NCBI RefSeq assembly: GCF_004104055.1
Contig: NZ_QOVJ01000002.1
Span: 496,001-560,000, forward strand
DNA: 64,000 bases
Direction: 5' to 3'
DNA from: Leeuwenhoekiella aestuarii
Lineage (GTDB): Bacteria > Bacteroidota > Bacteroidia > Flavobacteriales > Flavobacteriaceae
The position numbers and the translations under genes were made by a program. Shown here one piece after another: positions 9,930 to 18,632 of this stretch; positions within the stretch are counted from its first letter, which is position 1, and each line of letters starts with the position of its first letter. Below the pieces are notes generated by a model that was given only the letters and a program-made list of their open reading frames with translations, ran no database searches and was not told where the DNA came from.

Positions 9930-10538
9930 TTAAACCAAACGTTGATTTATAATACTGCGAACGATATCTATAGCGACGTTGTTGTATCGGTTATAAGGTA
10001 TGATAATATCTGCATATTCTTTAGTAGGCTCTATAAATTGTTGATGCATGGGTTTTAACGTGGTCTGGTATCGTGTTAAAACTTCTTCCAAATCTCTTCC
10101 ACGTTCTGCAATATCCCGCTTCAACCTACGTATAAGTCGCTCATCAGAATCAGCATGTACAAAGATCTTGATATCAAACAACTCTCTTATTTCAGGGTGC
10201 GTGAGGATCAAAATGCCTTCTACAATCACAACCTTTCTAGGATGTGTAATCACCTTATCACTGGTACGGTTGTGCTTTACAAAAGAATAAACAGGCTGTT
10301 CAATAGTTTCCCCGTTTTTTAATAGCTCAAGATGCTTACACAGCAATTCAAAATCTATAGATTTAGGGTGGTCAAAATTTATTTTAACCCGCTCATCATA
10401 ACTGAGGTGTGAGGTATCACGATAGTAAGAATCCTGTGAGATGACAGTAACTTCACCTTCAGGTAATTCCTGCACAATTTGATTAACAACAGTTGTTTTA
10501 CCGCTACCAGTACCACCAGCAATTCCTATAATTAGCAT
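9930..10538 (-). CDS. udk: Uridine kinase
   Basis: Udk phosphorylates uridine and cytidine in pyrimidine salvage in the cytoplasm. The P-loop GGTGSGKTT is at residues 8-16 when the ATG at 10538 is used (202 residues), which gives the usual MLIIGIAGG start; a start at 10556 would add six residues without support. Other family features are the QDSYY motif, the NFDHP segment and the RRLKRD(I)AERGR region. It lies 16 bases upstream of the DivIC-like gene and probably heads the udk-divIC-mutA-mutB unit. Confidence 0.95.
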   Translation of the reverse strand: MLIIGIAGGTGSGKTTVVNQIVQELPEGEVTVISQDSYYRDTSHLSYDERVKINFDHPKSIDFELLCKHLELLKNGETIEQPVYSFVKHNRTSDKVITHPRKVVIVEGILILTHPEIRELFDIKIFVHADSDERLIRRLKRDIAERGRDLEEVLTRYQTTLKPMHQQFIEPTKEYADIIIPYNRYNNVAIDIVRSIINQRLV

Positions 10539-10715
10539 AAACTCACTTTTCGGCAAAAATAGGAAACTTACGCGATAATCGCGCTTAAAAGCATTGGGCC
10601 TTATTCTGGAATTTTAAGTATTTCAAGGTGAAGCTTTACACGCTTAATTCAGAGTCATTTAATCTTCTTGACTAAAACCTCCTTTAGAAAACTATCGAAA
10701 AGCTAAATAATTTCG

Positions 10716-11129
10716 CTAGTGTGGAAGTTTATCTTTGATCAAGCCATAAACAAAGGTGCCTAGCAATGCCCCGAAAATCACTACAAGTATCGAAACATAA
10801 CCTGCACCGGCAAGTACATACATAGGACCGGGGCAAGCACCTGCCAATGCCCACCCCAAGCCAAACAATAAGCCACCAATAGCATAGCGAGCAATGCTTT
10901 TATTTTTTGGTTTTAATTGCATCTCCTGTCCGCCAATAGCCTTGATATTGAATCGTTTGATGAGCTGTACGCCAACAATACCTAAAACCAGCGCAGAGCC
11001 AATAATGCCATACATATGAAAAGCTCCAAACTCAAACATTTCAAAAATACGAAACCACGAAGCAGCTTCAGATTTGTACATTAGGATACCAAAAAAAGTA
11101 CCTATAACTAGATATACAAGGGTTTTCAT
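10716..11129 (-). CDS. YeeE/YedE-type half transporter (DUF6691-like), second of pair
   Basis: A 137-residue integral membrane protein with about four hydrophobic segments and the conserved GACPGP cysteine motif near residue 98 of the YeeE/YedE (TsuA/PmpB-like) family. Full-length YeeE proteins take up thiosulfate through cysteine relays; here the fold is split over two genes, as in PmpA/PmpB pairs. Its ATG overlaps the stop of the partner gene (TAATG), so translation is coupled. The partner supplies the other cysteine motif. The CstB-like sulfur enzyme nearby supports transport of a reduced sulfur compound, but the substrate is inferred. Confidence 0.85.
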   Translation of the reverse strand: MKTLVYLVIGTFFGILMYKSEAASWFRIFEMFEFGAFHMYGIIGSALVLGIVGVQLIKRFNIKAIGGQEMQLKPKNKSIARYAIGGLLFGLGWALAGACPGPMYVLAGAGYVSILVVIFGALLGTFVYGLIKDKLPH

Positions 11130-11686
11130 TACGTGAAAATTAAGGGAAAAATAAAGTGAATCATTAACAGACCGCCTGCAAAAAAGCCAATTACTGCAAT
11201 AAGTGAAGGTAACTGAAGGTTGCTCAAGCCTGAAATGGCATGACCTGATGTACAGCCACCCGCATATCGCGCTCCAAAACCTACAAGAAACCCACCCATT
11301 AACAGAATTGCTATATTCCTAAGGCTTGATAATGCTTCTAAACTGAAAAGTTCCGTAGGTAGATAAGCTTCTCCGGCGCTGTTGATACCGTATACATTCA
11401 ATTTGGAAATGACATCTGGAGCGATTTCAACGGTGTTGTTTGAGAGGTATTGAGAGGCAATAAAACCACCTATTATTGCACCTACCATCACGGTAAGATT
11501 CCAGCGTTCTTTTTTCCAATTGAATTTAAAAAAGTCTGCTGCTTTACCTGCACCAGAAACAGAACACAGCGTTCTCAAATTAGAAGACATTCCGAATTGC
11601 TTACCTGCATACAGCAAGATAAACATGGTTAGTGAAATTAATGGGCCGGCTATATACCAAGGCCAGGGATCGTAAATCCAATTCAT
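11129..11686 (-). CDS. YeeE/YedE-type half transporter, first of pair
   Basis: A 185-residue membrane protein with about four to five transmembrane segments and the conserved GGCTSGH motif near residue 147, whose cysteine belongs to the sulfur-relay set of YeeE/YedE (TsuA-like) transporters. Together with the following 137-residue gene it forms a complete two-protein transporter of the PmpA/PmpB type. The ATG at 11686 is followed by a long N-terminal helix. A 14-bp perfect palindrome lies about 80 bases upstream and is a candidate operator. Confidence 0.87.
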   Translation of the reverse strand: MNWIYDPWPWYIAGPLISLTMFILLYAGKQFGMSSNLRTLCSVSGAGKAADFFKFNWKKERWNLTVMVGAIIGGFIASQYLSNNTVEIAPDVISKLNVYGINSAGEAYLPTELFSLEALSSLRNIAILLMGGFLVGFGARYAGGCTSGHAISGLSNLQLPSLIAVIGFFAGGLLMIHFIFPLIFT

Positions 11687-11700
11687 AGCTAGATTTAAGG

Positions 11701-11740
11701 GGTTCTTTTATATATTTTTTTTAAGGTTGTACAAAGAACC
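11701..11740. repeat. Inverted repeat in the leader of the YeeE/YedE pair
   Basis: GGTTCTTT at 11701-11708 and AAAGAACC at 11733-11740 are perfect inverse complements separated by 24 AT-rich bases. They lie just upstream of the first transporter start and could fold in the mRNA leader or be protein half-sites. No poly-U run follows, so it is not a simple terminator. Confidence 0.4.
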
Positions 11741-11761
11741 ACAAACTTCTAATAAGTCTAC

Positions 11762-11775
11762 GTAACACGTGTTAC
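11762..11775. promoter_or_regulatory. 14-bp perfect palindrome, candidate operator (Crp/Fnr-type?)
   Basis: GTAACACGTGTTAC is a perfect palindrome in otherwise AT-rich DNA, 76-89 bases upstream of the YeeE/YedE pair. Its size and the TAACA/TGTTA arms resemble sites for dimeric regulators such as Crp/Fnr-family proteins, several of which control redox or sulfur genes in Bacteroidota. The regulator assignment is an inference. Confidence 0.5.
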
Positions 11776-11997
11776 ATACTTATAAATAATTAGGCTTGAT
11801 GCATAACTAGAATTTATGGTTGTCACAATTTTTAAAACATCAGTAATATAAATCTTGATTAGGGGACTTTTATATTTATCTCAAAACCTCCCCCAGAAGC
11901 CATATAGATAACAAGGTTAGAAAAGCTTGTTATTTCATTTTAAGCTTTCCTGTAGTACAAACCCCTTTAGAAAAGTCCATTTCTATTGAATGAAACT

Positions 11998-12370
11998 TTA
12001 TTCAATGATTTGCTTCAGATCCCATAATTCAACAATTTTTTAAATTCTGAAATCTTAAAATGTGCACTACAGCTATTTGCATAGACTGTATAGTTATCAA
12101 AGAGGGTGTAATCACCTTATAAGCATCCTTAAAGCAGGATTTGATCTCTATCGCAATATGTGGTTTTGTATTGTAATCTTCTTGTATAGCACTCAATAAA
12201 GCTTCACGGGATCCTCTAAAATACAGATTGTGATGTATAAATTTTGTTACAATGTATTTTTCAAAACCTTCTTCAACACGCCCTAAACCTGCGGTTTTTA
12301 AAAAAGATTCTACTATTTCTTTATTGTATTTTATTGCAGACTGTTTTGATCTGTTGCAGGTGATCTGTAT
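11998..12370 (-). pseudogene. Remnant of a SnoaL-like (NTF2-fold) protein, frameshifted and without a start
   Basis: Reading the minus strand from about 12370, an open frame of some 110 codons gives segments typical of SnoaL-like/NTF2-family proteins: NKEIVESFLKTAGL, EKYIVTKFIHHN, REALLSAI, and IAVVHILRFQN. The frame then stops at 12029-12031. Shifting one base within the run of six A's restores the expected family ending, KIVELWDLKQIIE, with a TAA at 11998-12000. There is no start codon before the frame meets a stop overlapping the end of cydB. I read this as a degraded gene with a one-base indel in a homopolymer and a lost 5' end. A sequencing error could explain the frameshift but not the missing start. 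Confidence 0.7.
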
Positions 12371-13407
12371 TAATAACTATGATCATCAAGCTTGACCTTT
12401 CCTCTAAAAGTTCGATATACAAAAAAGGTGTAGCCTAATACAAGTGGTCCTCCAATGGCGACGAACAGGAGCATAATTCCAAGTGAACGTTGTGAGGAAG
12501 CCGATTCATAGACATCTAAACTGTATTTAGGATCTACAGTTGAGAATAACAGATTAGGATATAATTCAATTGCAACAAGAACCAAAAGCAAACTGATGGT
12601 CAACGATGAAAAGAAAAATGCCAGTTTGTAATTTTTTTTATTTGCCAGCCTAGGAACGTTTGCTATGGCCATAAAAGTTAATACAGGTATTATAAAAAGC
12701 AATGGATTACTTTTAAAATCATCAGATAAATGCGGAATATAAAGCAACGTGTAGAGTGTTGTAATCGCAAAGCTTACCATAAAAAAGATCATTCCCTTTT
12801 TGAGTAAAAAAGTGAGTTTGGCAAAAAGGCGTCCTTCGGTTTTAAGGAGAAGGTAAATAGCTCCATGAGACATAAATAAAGCCAGTGTAGTGATACCGGT
12901 CATTATTGCATAAGGATTTAAAAATTCAAAAAAACCGGCACCCTCATACTCAAAGTTTTCTCCAATAGCTATTCCTTGCAATACATTCCCCAGAACTACA
13001 CCAAGTAAAAAAGCTAACATTATACTTGAAATACTGTAACAAATATCCCAAAGTTTACGCCACCATAGCATTTCTTCTTTTCCGCGGAATTCAATAGCAA
13101 TCGCTCTAAAAATGATAAAGATTAAAAAGAGCATAAATGGAATATACATCGAAGAAAATAAGGTAGCATACATAATTGGGAAGCCGGCAAAAAGCGCTCC
13201 CCCACCAATAACCAGCCATACTTCGTTCCCATCCCAAACAGGTCCTACTGCGTTAAGAGCAATGCGTCTGCTGAGTTCTTTTCTAAAGAAGAGATGCCAG
13301 GCTCCTGCACCAAAGTCAAAACCATCTAAAATAGCATAGCCCGAAAATAAGCCTCCTATAACTAAAAACCACCAAGTGGGATAATCTATACCTAAAACTG
13401 TTTCCAT
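12370..13407 (-). CDS. cydB: Cytochrome bd ubiquinol oxidase subunit II
   Basis: CydB is the second membrane subunit of the bd-type quinol oxidase, which reduces O2 with high affinity without pumping protons. The 345-residue protein has about eight to nine transmembrane segments, the FDFGAG motif near residue 30 and the GPVWDGNEVWL motif near residue 55, both diagnostic of CydB. The gene begins 10 bases after the cydA stop and forms the usual cydAB operon. No CydX-like small reading frame was seen downstream; that space is filled by the SnoaL-like remnant. Confidence 0.96.
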   Translation of the reverse strand: METVLGIDYPTWWFLVIGGLFSGYAILDGFDFGAGAWHLFFRKELSRRIALNAVGPVWDGNEVWLVIGGGALFAGFPIMYATLFSSMYIPFMLFLIFIIFRAIAIEFRGKEEMLWWRKLWDICYSISSIMLAFLLGVVLGNVLQGIAIGENFEYEGAGFFEFLNPYAIMTGITTLALFMSHGAIYLLLKTEGRLFAKLTFLLKKGMIFFMVSFAITTLYTLLYIPHLSDDFKSNPLLFIIPVLTFMAIANVPRLANKKNYKLAFFFSSLTISLLLVLVAIELYPNLLFSTVDPKYSLDVYESASSQRSLGIMLLFVAIGGPLVLGYTFFVYRTFRGKVKLDDHSY

Positions 13408-13417
13408 AATATCTGTA

Positions 13418-14806
13418 TTAGCCGGTAACTACCTCTGAAATTTCTTTGGTTAATGGACGGTCATCGTCTCCGTCATCATCTGCAGCTTCCTCATACGGTC
13501 CGTGCTCTATTTTTTTATTTAAGAGATAAACAAAAAGCACGAAGAGTAAGGCGTAAACAGCCATAAATAATATCAGCGAAAACAGGATCTGGTTTGCTGA
13601 AACCGCTTGAGAGAATGCCTCGTCTGTGCGTAAGAGTCCGTATACCACCCATGGTTGCCTGCCCATTTCGGCAGCAAACCAACCGACCTGATTGGCTATT
13701 TGTGGTAATAATGCTGTAAAAACAAATACCCAAAGCAACCATTTTTTATCGAATATTTTTTTCTTTAAAAGTAAATAGGAGCCGAGTAAGGTTAAAGCTA
13801 TAAGAAACATACCTATCGCAATCATAATATGATAAAACTGAAAGACCGCATTGAGCTGTGAAGGGCGTTCATCTTCAGGGAAAGCATTTAAACCCGTAAC
13901 CGGAGTGTCAAAATCCTGATCTAACATAAATGAAAGCCCACCGGGAATTGCGAGACCGGTGACTTCTTGTTTTTCTTTATCTACCCAGCCAAAAAGATAT
14001 AGATCTGCAGGGGCCTTTTTTTCAAAATGACCTTCTAATGCAGCAAGTTTTGCAGGTTGATTTTTAGCAACACCATCTGCAGAAGCATGACCGGCAACAA
14101 GTTGAGCCAATGAAGCAACCGTAGCAACAACAAGCGTAATTTTAAAAGCCTTTTTAGAAATCGCTACAAAACGACCTTTTAAAATATAATAAGCGTGAAC
14201 GCTAAGAATTAAGAACGTACCCGCCAGGAATGCTCCCAGCCAAACGTGAGCAATACGTTCTACACTAGAAGGGTTGAAAACCATCGCCCAAAAGTCTGTA
14301 ATTTCTGCTCTTGCCATTAACCCTTCGCCAACGATGTGATACCCAGCCGGAGTCTGTTGCCAACTGTTAGCGACCACAATCCATATTGCAGAGAACATAG
14401 ACCCCAGGAAAACACCAATTGTTGAAACCAGATGTACCCACGGTTTTACACGATTCCAACCAAATAATAAGACTCCTAAAAACCCACTTTCTAAAGCGAA
14501 AGCAAATATACCTTCAGCAGCGAGGGCGCTTCCGAAAACGTCTCCTACATACCGTGAATAGGTTGCCCAGTTGGTGCCAAATTCAAATTCCATAACAATA
14601 CCGGTAACCACACCAATACCAAAAGTAAGCGCGAATATTTTAGTCCAGAATTTAGCAAGAATGTGGTAATCTTCTTTTTTAGTCTTTATATAGAGACTTT
14701 CAAAAACAACCATCAAAAGGCCAATCCCAATGCTTAAAGGAGGATAGATATAATGAAAGGCAATGGTAAAGGCAAACTGTAATCGGGCAAGTAATTCTAC
14801 ATCCAT
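13418..14806 (-). CDS. cydA: Cytochrome bd ubiquinol oxidase subunit I
   Basis: CydA carries the haems and the quinol site of the bd oxidase. The 462-residue protein has about nine transmembrane segments; the haem-ligand histidine is at residue 18 in FTIAFHYIYPP, and the GRQPWVVYG motif of the family lies near residue 390. It is shorter than E. coli CydA (about 520), consistent with the short Q-loop class. Bd oxidases resist sulfide inhibition, which fits the neighbouring sulfur genes, but that link is inference. The long upstream region may hold its promoter; I found only a TAATTTTA -7-like octamer without a clear TTG. Confidence 0.96.
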   Translation of the reverse strand: MDVELLARLQFAFTIAFHYIYPPLSIGIGLLMVVFESLYIKTKKEDYHILAKFWTKIFALTFGIGVVTGIVMEFEFGTNWATYSRYVGDVFGSALAAEGIFAFALESGFLGVLLFGWNRVKPWVHLVSTIGVFLGSMFSAIWIVVANSWQQTPAGYHIVGEGLMARAEITDFWAMVFNPSSVERIAHVWLGAFLAGTFLILSVHAYYILKGRFVAISKKAFKITLVVATVASLAQLVAGHASADGVAKNQPAKLAALEGHFEKKAPADLYLFGWVDKEKQEVTGLAIPGGLSFMLDQDFDTPVTGLNAFPEDERPSQLNAVFQFYHIMIAIGMFLIALTLLGSYLLLKKKIFDKKWLLWVFVFTALLPQIANQVGWFAAEMGRQPWVVYGLLRTDEAFSQAVSANQILFSLILFMAVYALLFVLFVYLLNKKIEHGPYEEAADDDGDDDRPLTKEISEVVTG

Positions 14807-15383
14807 TTTGTACGGGATTTATAACTATAAAATTACGACCCAAATCGCTGTTAATCCCTTTATTTAAAAGGAAAGTTTGTTAAATGTCTTTCATTTTAAA
14901 ATGAAAATAAAAGGAAGCTATGTGTGCTTTTTAAGATTCTTGAATGGTTTAGGAATTTTGTAAAGAATACGTGGTTATTAATAGATTTTTTTATAGTTAA
15001 GTAAAATACTAATCGATCTGCTTAATAGATTAATATGTTGCTGAAAAGCTGGTAAGAGATAGCTTTAAGCTATCATAAAACCGTTTAGGATTTAAGATTG
15101 AAAGTTGATCTGCATCTCAAAATCTGCCCTTTTTGTAACAGAATTTCTAATTATTACAAGTTTCAAGTTAAAAAAGTGGGAGTTTGGTAATCTAAGGACT
15201 CTGTATTAGCATTTATCTATTTAAAAATCAGTTTTTAAAGAATACAATAATAATTTATAATTCGTTAGATTTTTTATTTGTAAGCGCTTCATTTATTCGA
15301 TATTAGTTGAAATATTAATTTAATTATTCTCGATCTCAATACCTAATGAAGCAGTTGCTAATGGGTGCTTTTAACTTTGATCT
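14807..15383. other. Intergenic region between divergent cydA and transglutaminase-like gene
   Basis: 577 AT-rich bases that must hold both divergent promoters. It contains an inverted repeat GATAGCTTTAAGCTATC at 15058-15074 (eight-base arms around one base) and a CATTTTAAAATG palindrome near 14891. I see no reading frame of note, tRNA or clear terminator. Confidence 0.55.
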
Positions 15384-16166
15384 ATGCGTCTAAAAATAAG
15401 TTGTAATTTAAAATTTGAGATTTCAACACCCACTCCGTTTATTCTCATGTTAAGACCACGTAGCGGAAGTCAACAGTGGGTTGAACACCAGGAATATGAG
15501 ATTAAACCAGGTACACCTGTTTTTGAGTTTACAGACCATTATGGTAATCTTTGTCAACGTCTAATTGCACAATGCGGACTGTTCGCTATCAGCACGTCTT
15601 CAGTGGTAGTAACATCAGATTACAGCGATGAGGCTTATGGAGCAGAGTTTGTAGAAATTCAGAATTTACCTGATTCTGTTTTGAGCTATTTATTACCCAG
15701 CAGGTACTGTGAATCTGATTGCTTTAACGAACTTGCCGTGCATATTACACAGGATCAATTATTGGGATATAACCAAGTCGCTGCGATTACAAACTGGTTG
15801 CGTTCTACTATAAGCTATATACCCGGCAGCAATAATGAACCTTTATCTGCAATACAGGTAAATAATAACGGATATGGGGTATGTAGAGATCTTGCTCATT
15901 TAGGAATAGCGTTATGCCGAAGTTTGAGTATTCCGGCACGTATTGTAGTAGGTTATTTACACAACTTGCAGCCTATGGATATGCACGCCTGGTTTGAAGC
16001 ATATATAGGCAACCGCTGGTATACGTTTGATGCAACGCAGTTGGGTTCGCCTGGTGGTTATGTAATTCTTGGGCTAGGGAAAGATGCTGCTGATGTTGCT
16101 GTTTTTAATCAATTTGGTCCTTCTGTTTTTCCTATTGAACAGCAGGTGCGAGTTGAACAAATTTGA
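15384..16166 (+). CDS. Transglutaminase-like domain protein
   Basis: A 260-residue cytoplasmic protein (no signal peptide). The C-terminal half has the transglutaminase-like Cys-His-Asp triad: Cys in GVCRDLAHL (about residue 171), His in MDMHAWFEA and Asp in YTFDATQ. The N-terminal half resembles the beta-sandwich found before this domain in bacterial transglutaminase-like proteins. Such enzymes are usually presumed peptidases or amidases; the substrate is unknown. It is monocistronic and ends at a bidirectional terminator shared with the CstB-like gene. Confidence 0.85.
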   Translation: MRLKISCNLKFEISTPTPFILMLRPRSGSQQWVEHQEYEIKPGTPVFEFTDHYGNLCQRLIAQCGLFAISTSSVVVTSDYSDEAYGAEFVEIQNLPDSVLSYLLPSRYCESDCFNELAVHITQDQLLGYNQVAAITNWLRSTISYIPGSNNEPLSAIQVNNNGYGVCRDLAHLGIALCRSLSIPARIVVGYLHNLQPMDMHAWFEAYIGNRWYTFDATQLGSPGGYVILGLGKDAADVAVFNQFGPSVFPIEQQVRVEQI

Positions 16167-16221
16167 TTAGTACAGGTTTACAAATTCTAAGAATGATGTA
16201 TTTTCAAATTCCCGTAACAAC

Positions 16222-16262
16222 TAAAAAAGGAAGTAGGATTTTTTAAGCTACTTCCTGTTTCT
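16222..16262. terminator. Bidirectional terminator hairpin
   Basis: AGGAAGTAG at 16228-16236 pairs with CTACTTCCT at 16248-16256. A run of six A's precedes the stem and GTTTCTT follows it, so the hairpin has a U-rich tail on both strands. It lies between the convergent transglutaminase-like and CstB-like genes. Confidence 0.75.
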
Positions 16263-16267
16263 TAGGT

Positions 16268-17605
16268 TTATTTAAATTCGTTAACCGCTTCGCCTAAATC
16301 GTAAACTGGAGTTTTTAAGGCATCTGCGAGTATGCTGCTCCCCGTGGCACTGCGATAGCCTCCTGCACAATGTACCACAATAGGTTTTTCGGTTGGGATT
16401 TCGCCTGTACGCTCCCGCAATTCGTGAAGAGGAATTGTCAATGCGTGATCAAAAAATTTCCCGCTTTCGGTCTCACTGGTATTTCTTATATCTACTACCG
16501 TAAAAGCTTTTGGATCTTGTTTAAAAGCTTTAAGATCGATGAGTTCTTGGGTTAAACCAAAATTCGATTCAAGAGTTATTACTCGCTTTACCTGACTCTC
16601 ATAGCCTATTTTAGCAATACGATCGAGCACTTCGTGTACGTGTGCCGCATAGGATACAACTACACTAAATTCCTCTTCAGGCTTTACAATAGCCCCCAGC
16701 CAGGTTTCAAACTTGTGCTCTGGTTTTAGTGCCATAATATTAAAGCTGTTGCGTTTGTGACCCTTTTTGAAGTCTGCTTCGCTGCGTGTATCAATAACCA
16801 ATGCATCGCCATTAATTTCAGTTTCAAACAGATTGAAAGGAATATCTGCTACAGCATTTCTCAGGGTAGCAGCCCCTGTTTTATTGAGATCTACATTGTA
16901 GCCAAAGTAATGCGGGATAAAAGGCTGCGAATCGAGTAAATGATTGATAAACGACTCTTCTTCGTCTATTTTAAAAGCCCAGTTGGTCTCACGTTGTTCG
17001 CCAAGTGTACTCCAGGTCTGATCTGCGCTCATGCCTTTTCCGCAAAGTGAGCCTGCACCGTGTGCGGGATATACGAATGCGCTATCGGGCTGATCGTTAA
17101 ATTTTGTCATCATGGTATCAAACATAGACTTTGCCAGATCATTGCGTTTGGCTTTTTGATTACCGGCTTTTTCTCGCAAGTCAGGTCGTCCCACATCGCC
17201 AATAAATAAGGTGTCACCTGTAAATAAAGCAGTTTTATCTTTTGCTTTGGCTACAATCGTAATACTGTCTGGGCTATGACCGGGAGTATTGAGTGCACTA
17301 AAATTTACATTTCCCATTTTAAAATGATCGCCTTCATCAAAATGCTGATGTGTATAACCGGCCCCTAATTTTTCGCTATTGTATATAATAGCACCGGTTT
17401 CTTTATGTATTTGCAAGTGACTGCTGATAAAGTCAGCGTGCGGATGTGTTTCAAAAACCGCTACGATTTTAGCATTATATTCTTCTGCAAAAGCATAATA
17501 AGCAGCAGGATCACGCTCCGGATCTACAAGAGCGATTTTATCCTCACTTAAGATAGCATAAGAGAAATGTGCCAGAGGCTTGTATTCAAATTGTTTAATA
17601 GTCAT
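16268..17605 (-). CDS. CstB-like persulfide dioxygenase-sulfurtransferase
   Basis: A 445-residue cytoplasmic protein: an ETHE1-type metallo-beta-lactamase domain (THPHADF at residues 53-59, PGHSPDS near 108, DTLFIGDVGRPD near 131, PAHGAGSLCG ending at 189) followed by two rhodanese domains. The first rhodanese domain lacks a catalytic cysteine; the second has HCAGGYRSATG with Cys413. Length, domain order, the cysteine after the PAHG motif (Cys188) and the single active rhodanese match Staphylococcus CstB, which oxidises persulfides to thiosulfate. I chose the ATG at 17605 because MTIKQFEYK is the usual start; an upstream frame to 17665 has no family support. Confidence 0.9.
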   Translation of the reverse strand: MTIKQFEYKPLAHFSYAILSEDKIALVDPERDPAAYYAFAEEYNAKIVAVFETHPHADFISSHLQIHKETGAIIYNSEKLGAGYTHQHFDEGDHFKMGNVNFSALNTPGHSPDSITIVAKAKDKTALFTGDTLFIGDVGRPDLREKAGNQKAKRNDLAKSMFDTMMTKFNDQPDSAFVYPAHGAGSLCGKGMSADQTWSTLGEQRETNWAFKIDEEESFINHLLDSQPFIPHYFGYNVDLNKTGAATLRNAVADIPFNLFETEINGDALVIDTRSEADFKKGHKRNSFNIMALKPEHKFETWLGAIVKPEEEFSVVVSYAAHVHEVLDRIAKIGYESQVKRVITLESNFGLTQELIDLKAFKQDPKAFTVVDIRNTSETESGKFFDHALTIPLHELRERTGEIPTEKPIVVHCAGGYRSATGSSILADALKTPVYDLGEAVNEFK

Positions 17606-17680
17606 AACGTGAATTTTGATAAAAATAGTGAAGATTATAAGCTGTGGCTGTAACCTATGATACACAAAATAAACTATGAA

Positions 17681-18562
17681 TTAATTTTTCAGTTTATTTT
17701 TAAACGGATAGGTGATCTGGCCCGCAAAATCTTTGGGGAAGTTCTCATCACCTTCAAAACCTATTTCTATATTCTTTCCGCTTTGCGGAATATAAGCCGT
17801 ACCGAAAATATAATCCCAAATGCTCAGGCTTAAACCAAAATTCATCCCGTATTTATGTTCAGGTGGTAGTTTCTTAGCATGATGCCAGATATGCATACGC
17901 GGGTTGTTGAAGAGGTAACCCAAAGGACCGTAGCTCCAATCAAGATTCGCGTGATTTAAATGCCCTATAAATACCGAAAGCATATGCACCACAAAAAACT
18001 GCTCGATACCAAAACCGATCATCGCAAGTGGAATATATTGAATGCTTTTATAAACCAAGGTTTCTACAAAATGAAACCGGAACTGCGCCGCAAAACCCAT
18101 TTCTTTTACACTGTGATGTACTTGATGAAATTTCCACAGCCAAGGAACTCTGTGCAACATGCGGTGCACATTCCACTGTATAAAGTCGGCTATGATAAAC
18201 ATAATGACTAGCTGTGCCCAAACGGGAAAACTCTGAATCTCTACAGCTACCAGATTATTGATTCCAAAGAGTCCCAGAAAGTCATTAAAAAGTTCAACTC
18301 CTACATTAGAAAGTGCATTGTAGCCGATAAGGGAAAATAGAAAAAAATTGAAAAGTATATAAAAAGCGTCTAGCCAAAAGCCCTTTCTTATAACGGGTTG
18401 TTTCTTTCGCCACGGAATTAATATCTCTAAGGCAAAGACCAATAAAGATAAACCTAAGAGCCAATAGAAGTAGTTGGTCCATCCCGGGTTTGTGATCTCA
18501 TCAATCAGATAATTAAAATATCCGGAAAATGAATCTTGTATGATCTTTAAATACTTTTCCAC
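17681..18562 (-). CDS. Fatty acid hydroxylase / sterol desaturase superfamily membrane protein
   Basis: A 293-residue membrane protein with about five hydrophobic segments. It carries the histidine boxes of the di-iron fatty acid hydroxylase superfamily: HRMLH and HQVHH around residues 130-150, HLNHANLDW near 195, and HIWHHAKK near 225. These enzymes hydroxylate or desaturate lipids at the membrane using O2. The real substrate (fatty acid, ornithine lipid, carotenoid or sterol-like) cannot be told. It precedes the CstB-like gene by about 75 bases in the same direction and could share its transcript. Confidence 0.88.
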   Translation of the reverse strand: MEKYLKIIQDSFSGYFNYLIDEITNPGWTNYFYWLLGLSLLVFALEILIPWRKKQPVIRKGFWLDAFYILFNFFLFSLIGYNALSNVGVELFNDFLGLFGINNLVAVEIQSFPVWAQLVIMFIIADFIQWNVHRMLHRVPWLWKFHQVHHSVKEMGFAAQFRFHFVETLVYKSIQYIPLAMIGFGIEQFFVVHMLSVFIGHLNHANLDWSYGPLGYLFNNPRMHIWHHAKKLPPEHKYGMNFGLSLSIWDYIFGTAYIPQSGKNIEIGFEGDENFPKDFAGQITYPFKNKLKN

Positions 18563-18632
18563 ATTGATTAGGTCGGTTTTATAACTATAACATTACGAGT
18601 TTTCTCGGAGTAATTATAAGAGCATTTCCTGT

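Noticed and set aside
15058-15074. GATAGCTTTAAGCTATC as a terminator
   Set aside because: No U-rich tail follows on either strand and it lies in a divergent promoter region; an operator is as likely.
17606-17665. Upstream extension of the CstB-like gene
   Set aside because: The 20 extra residues do not match the family, which begins at the MTIKQFEY segment.
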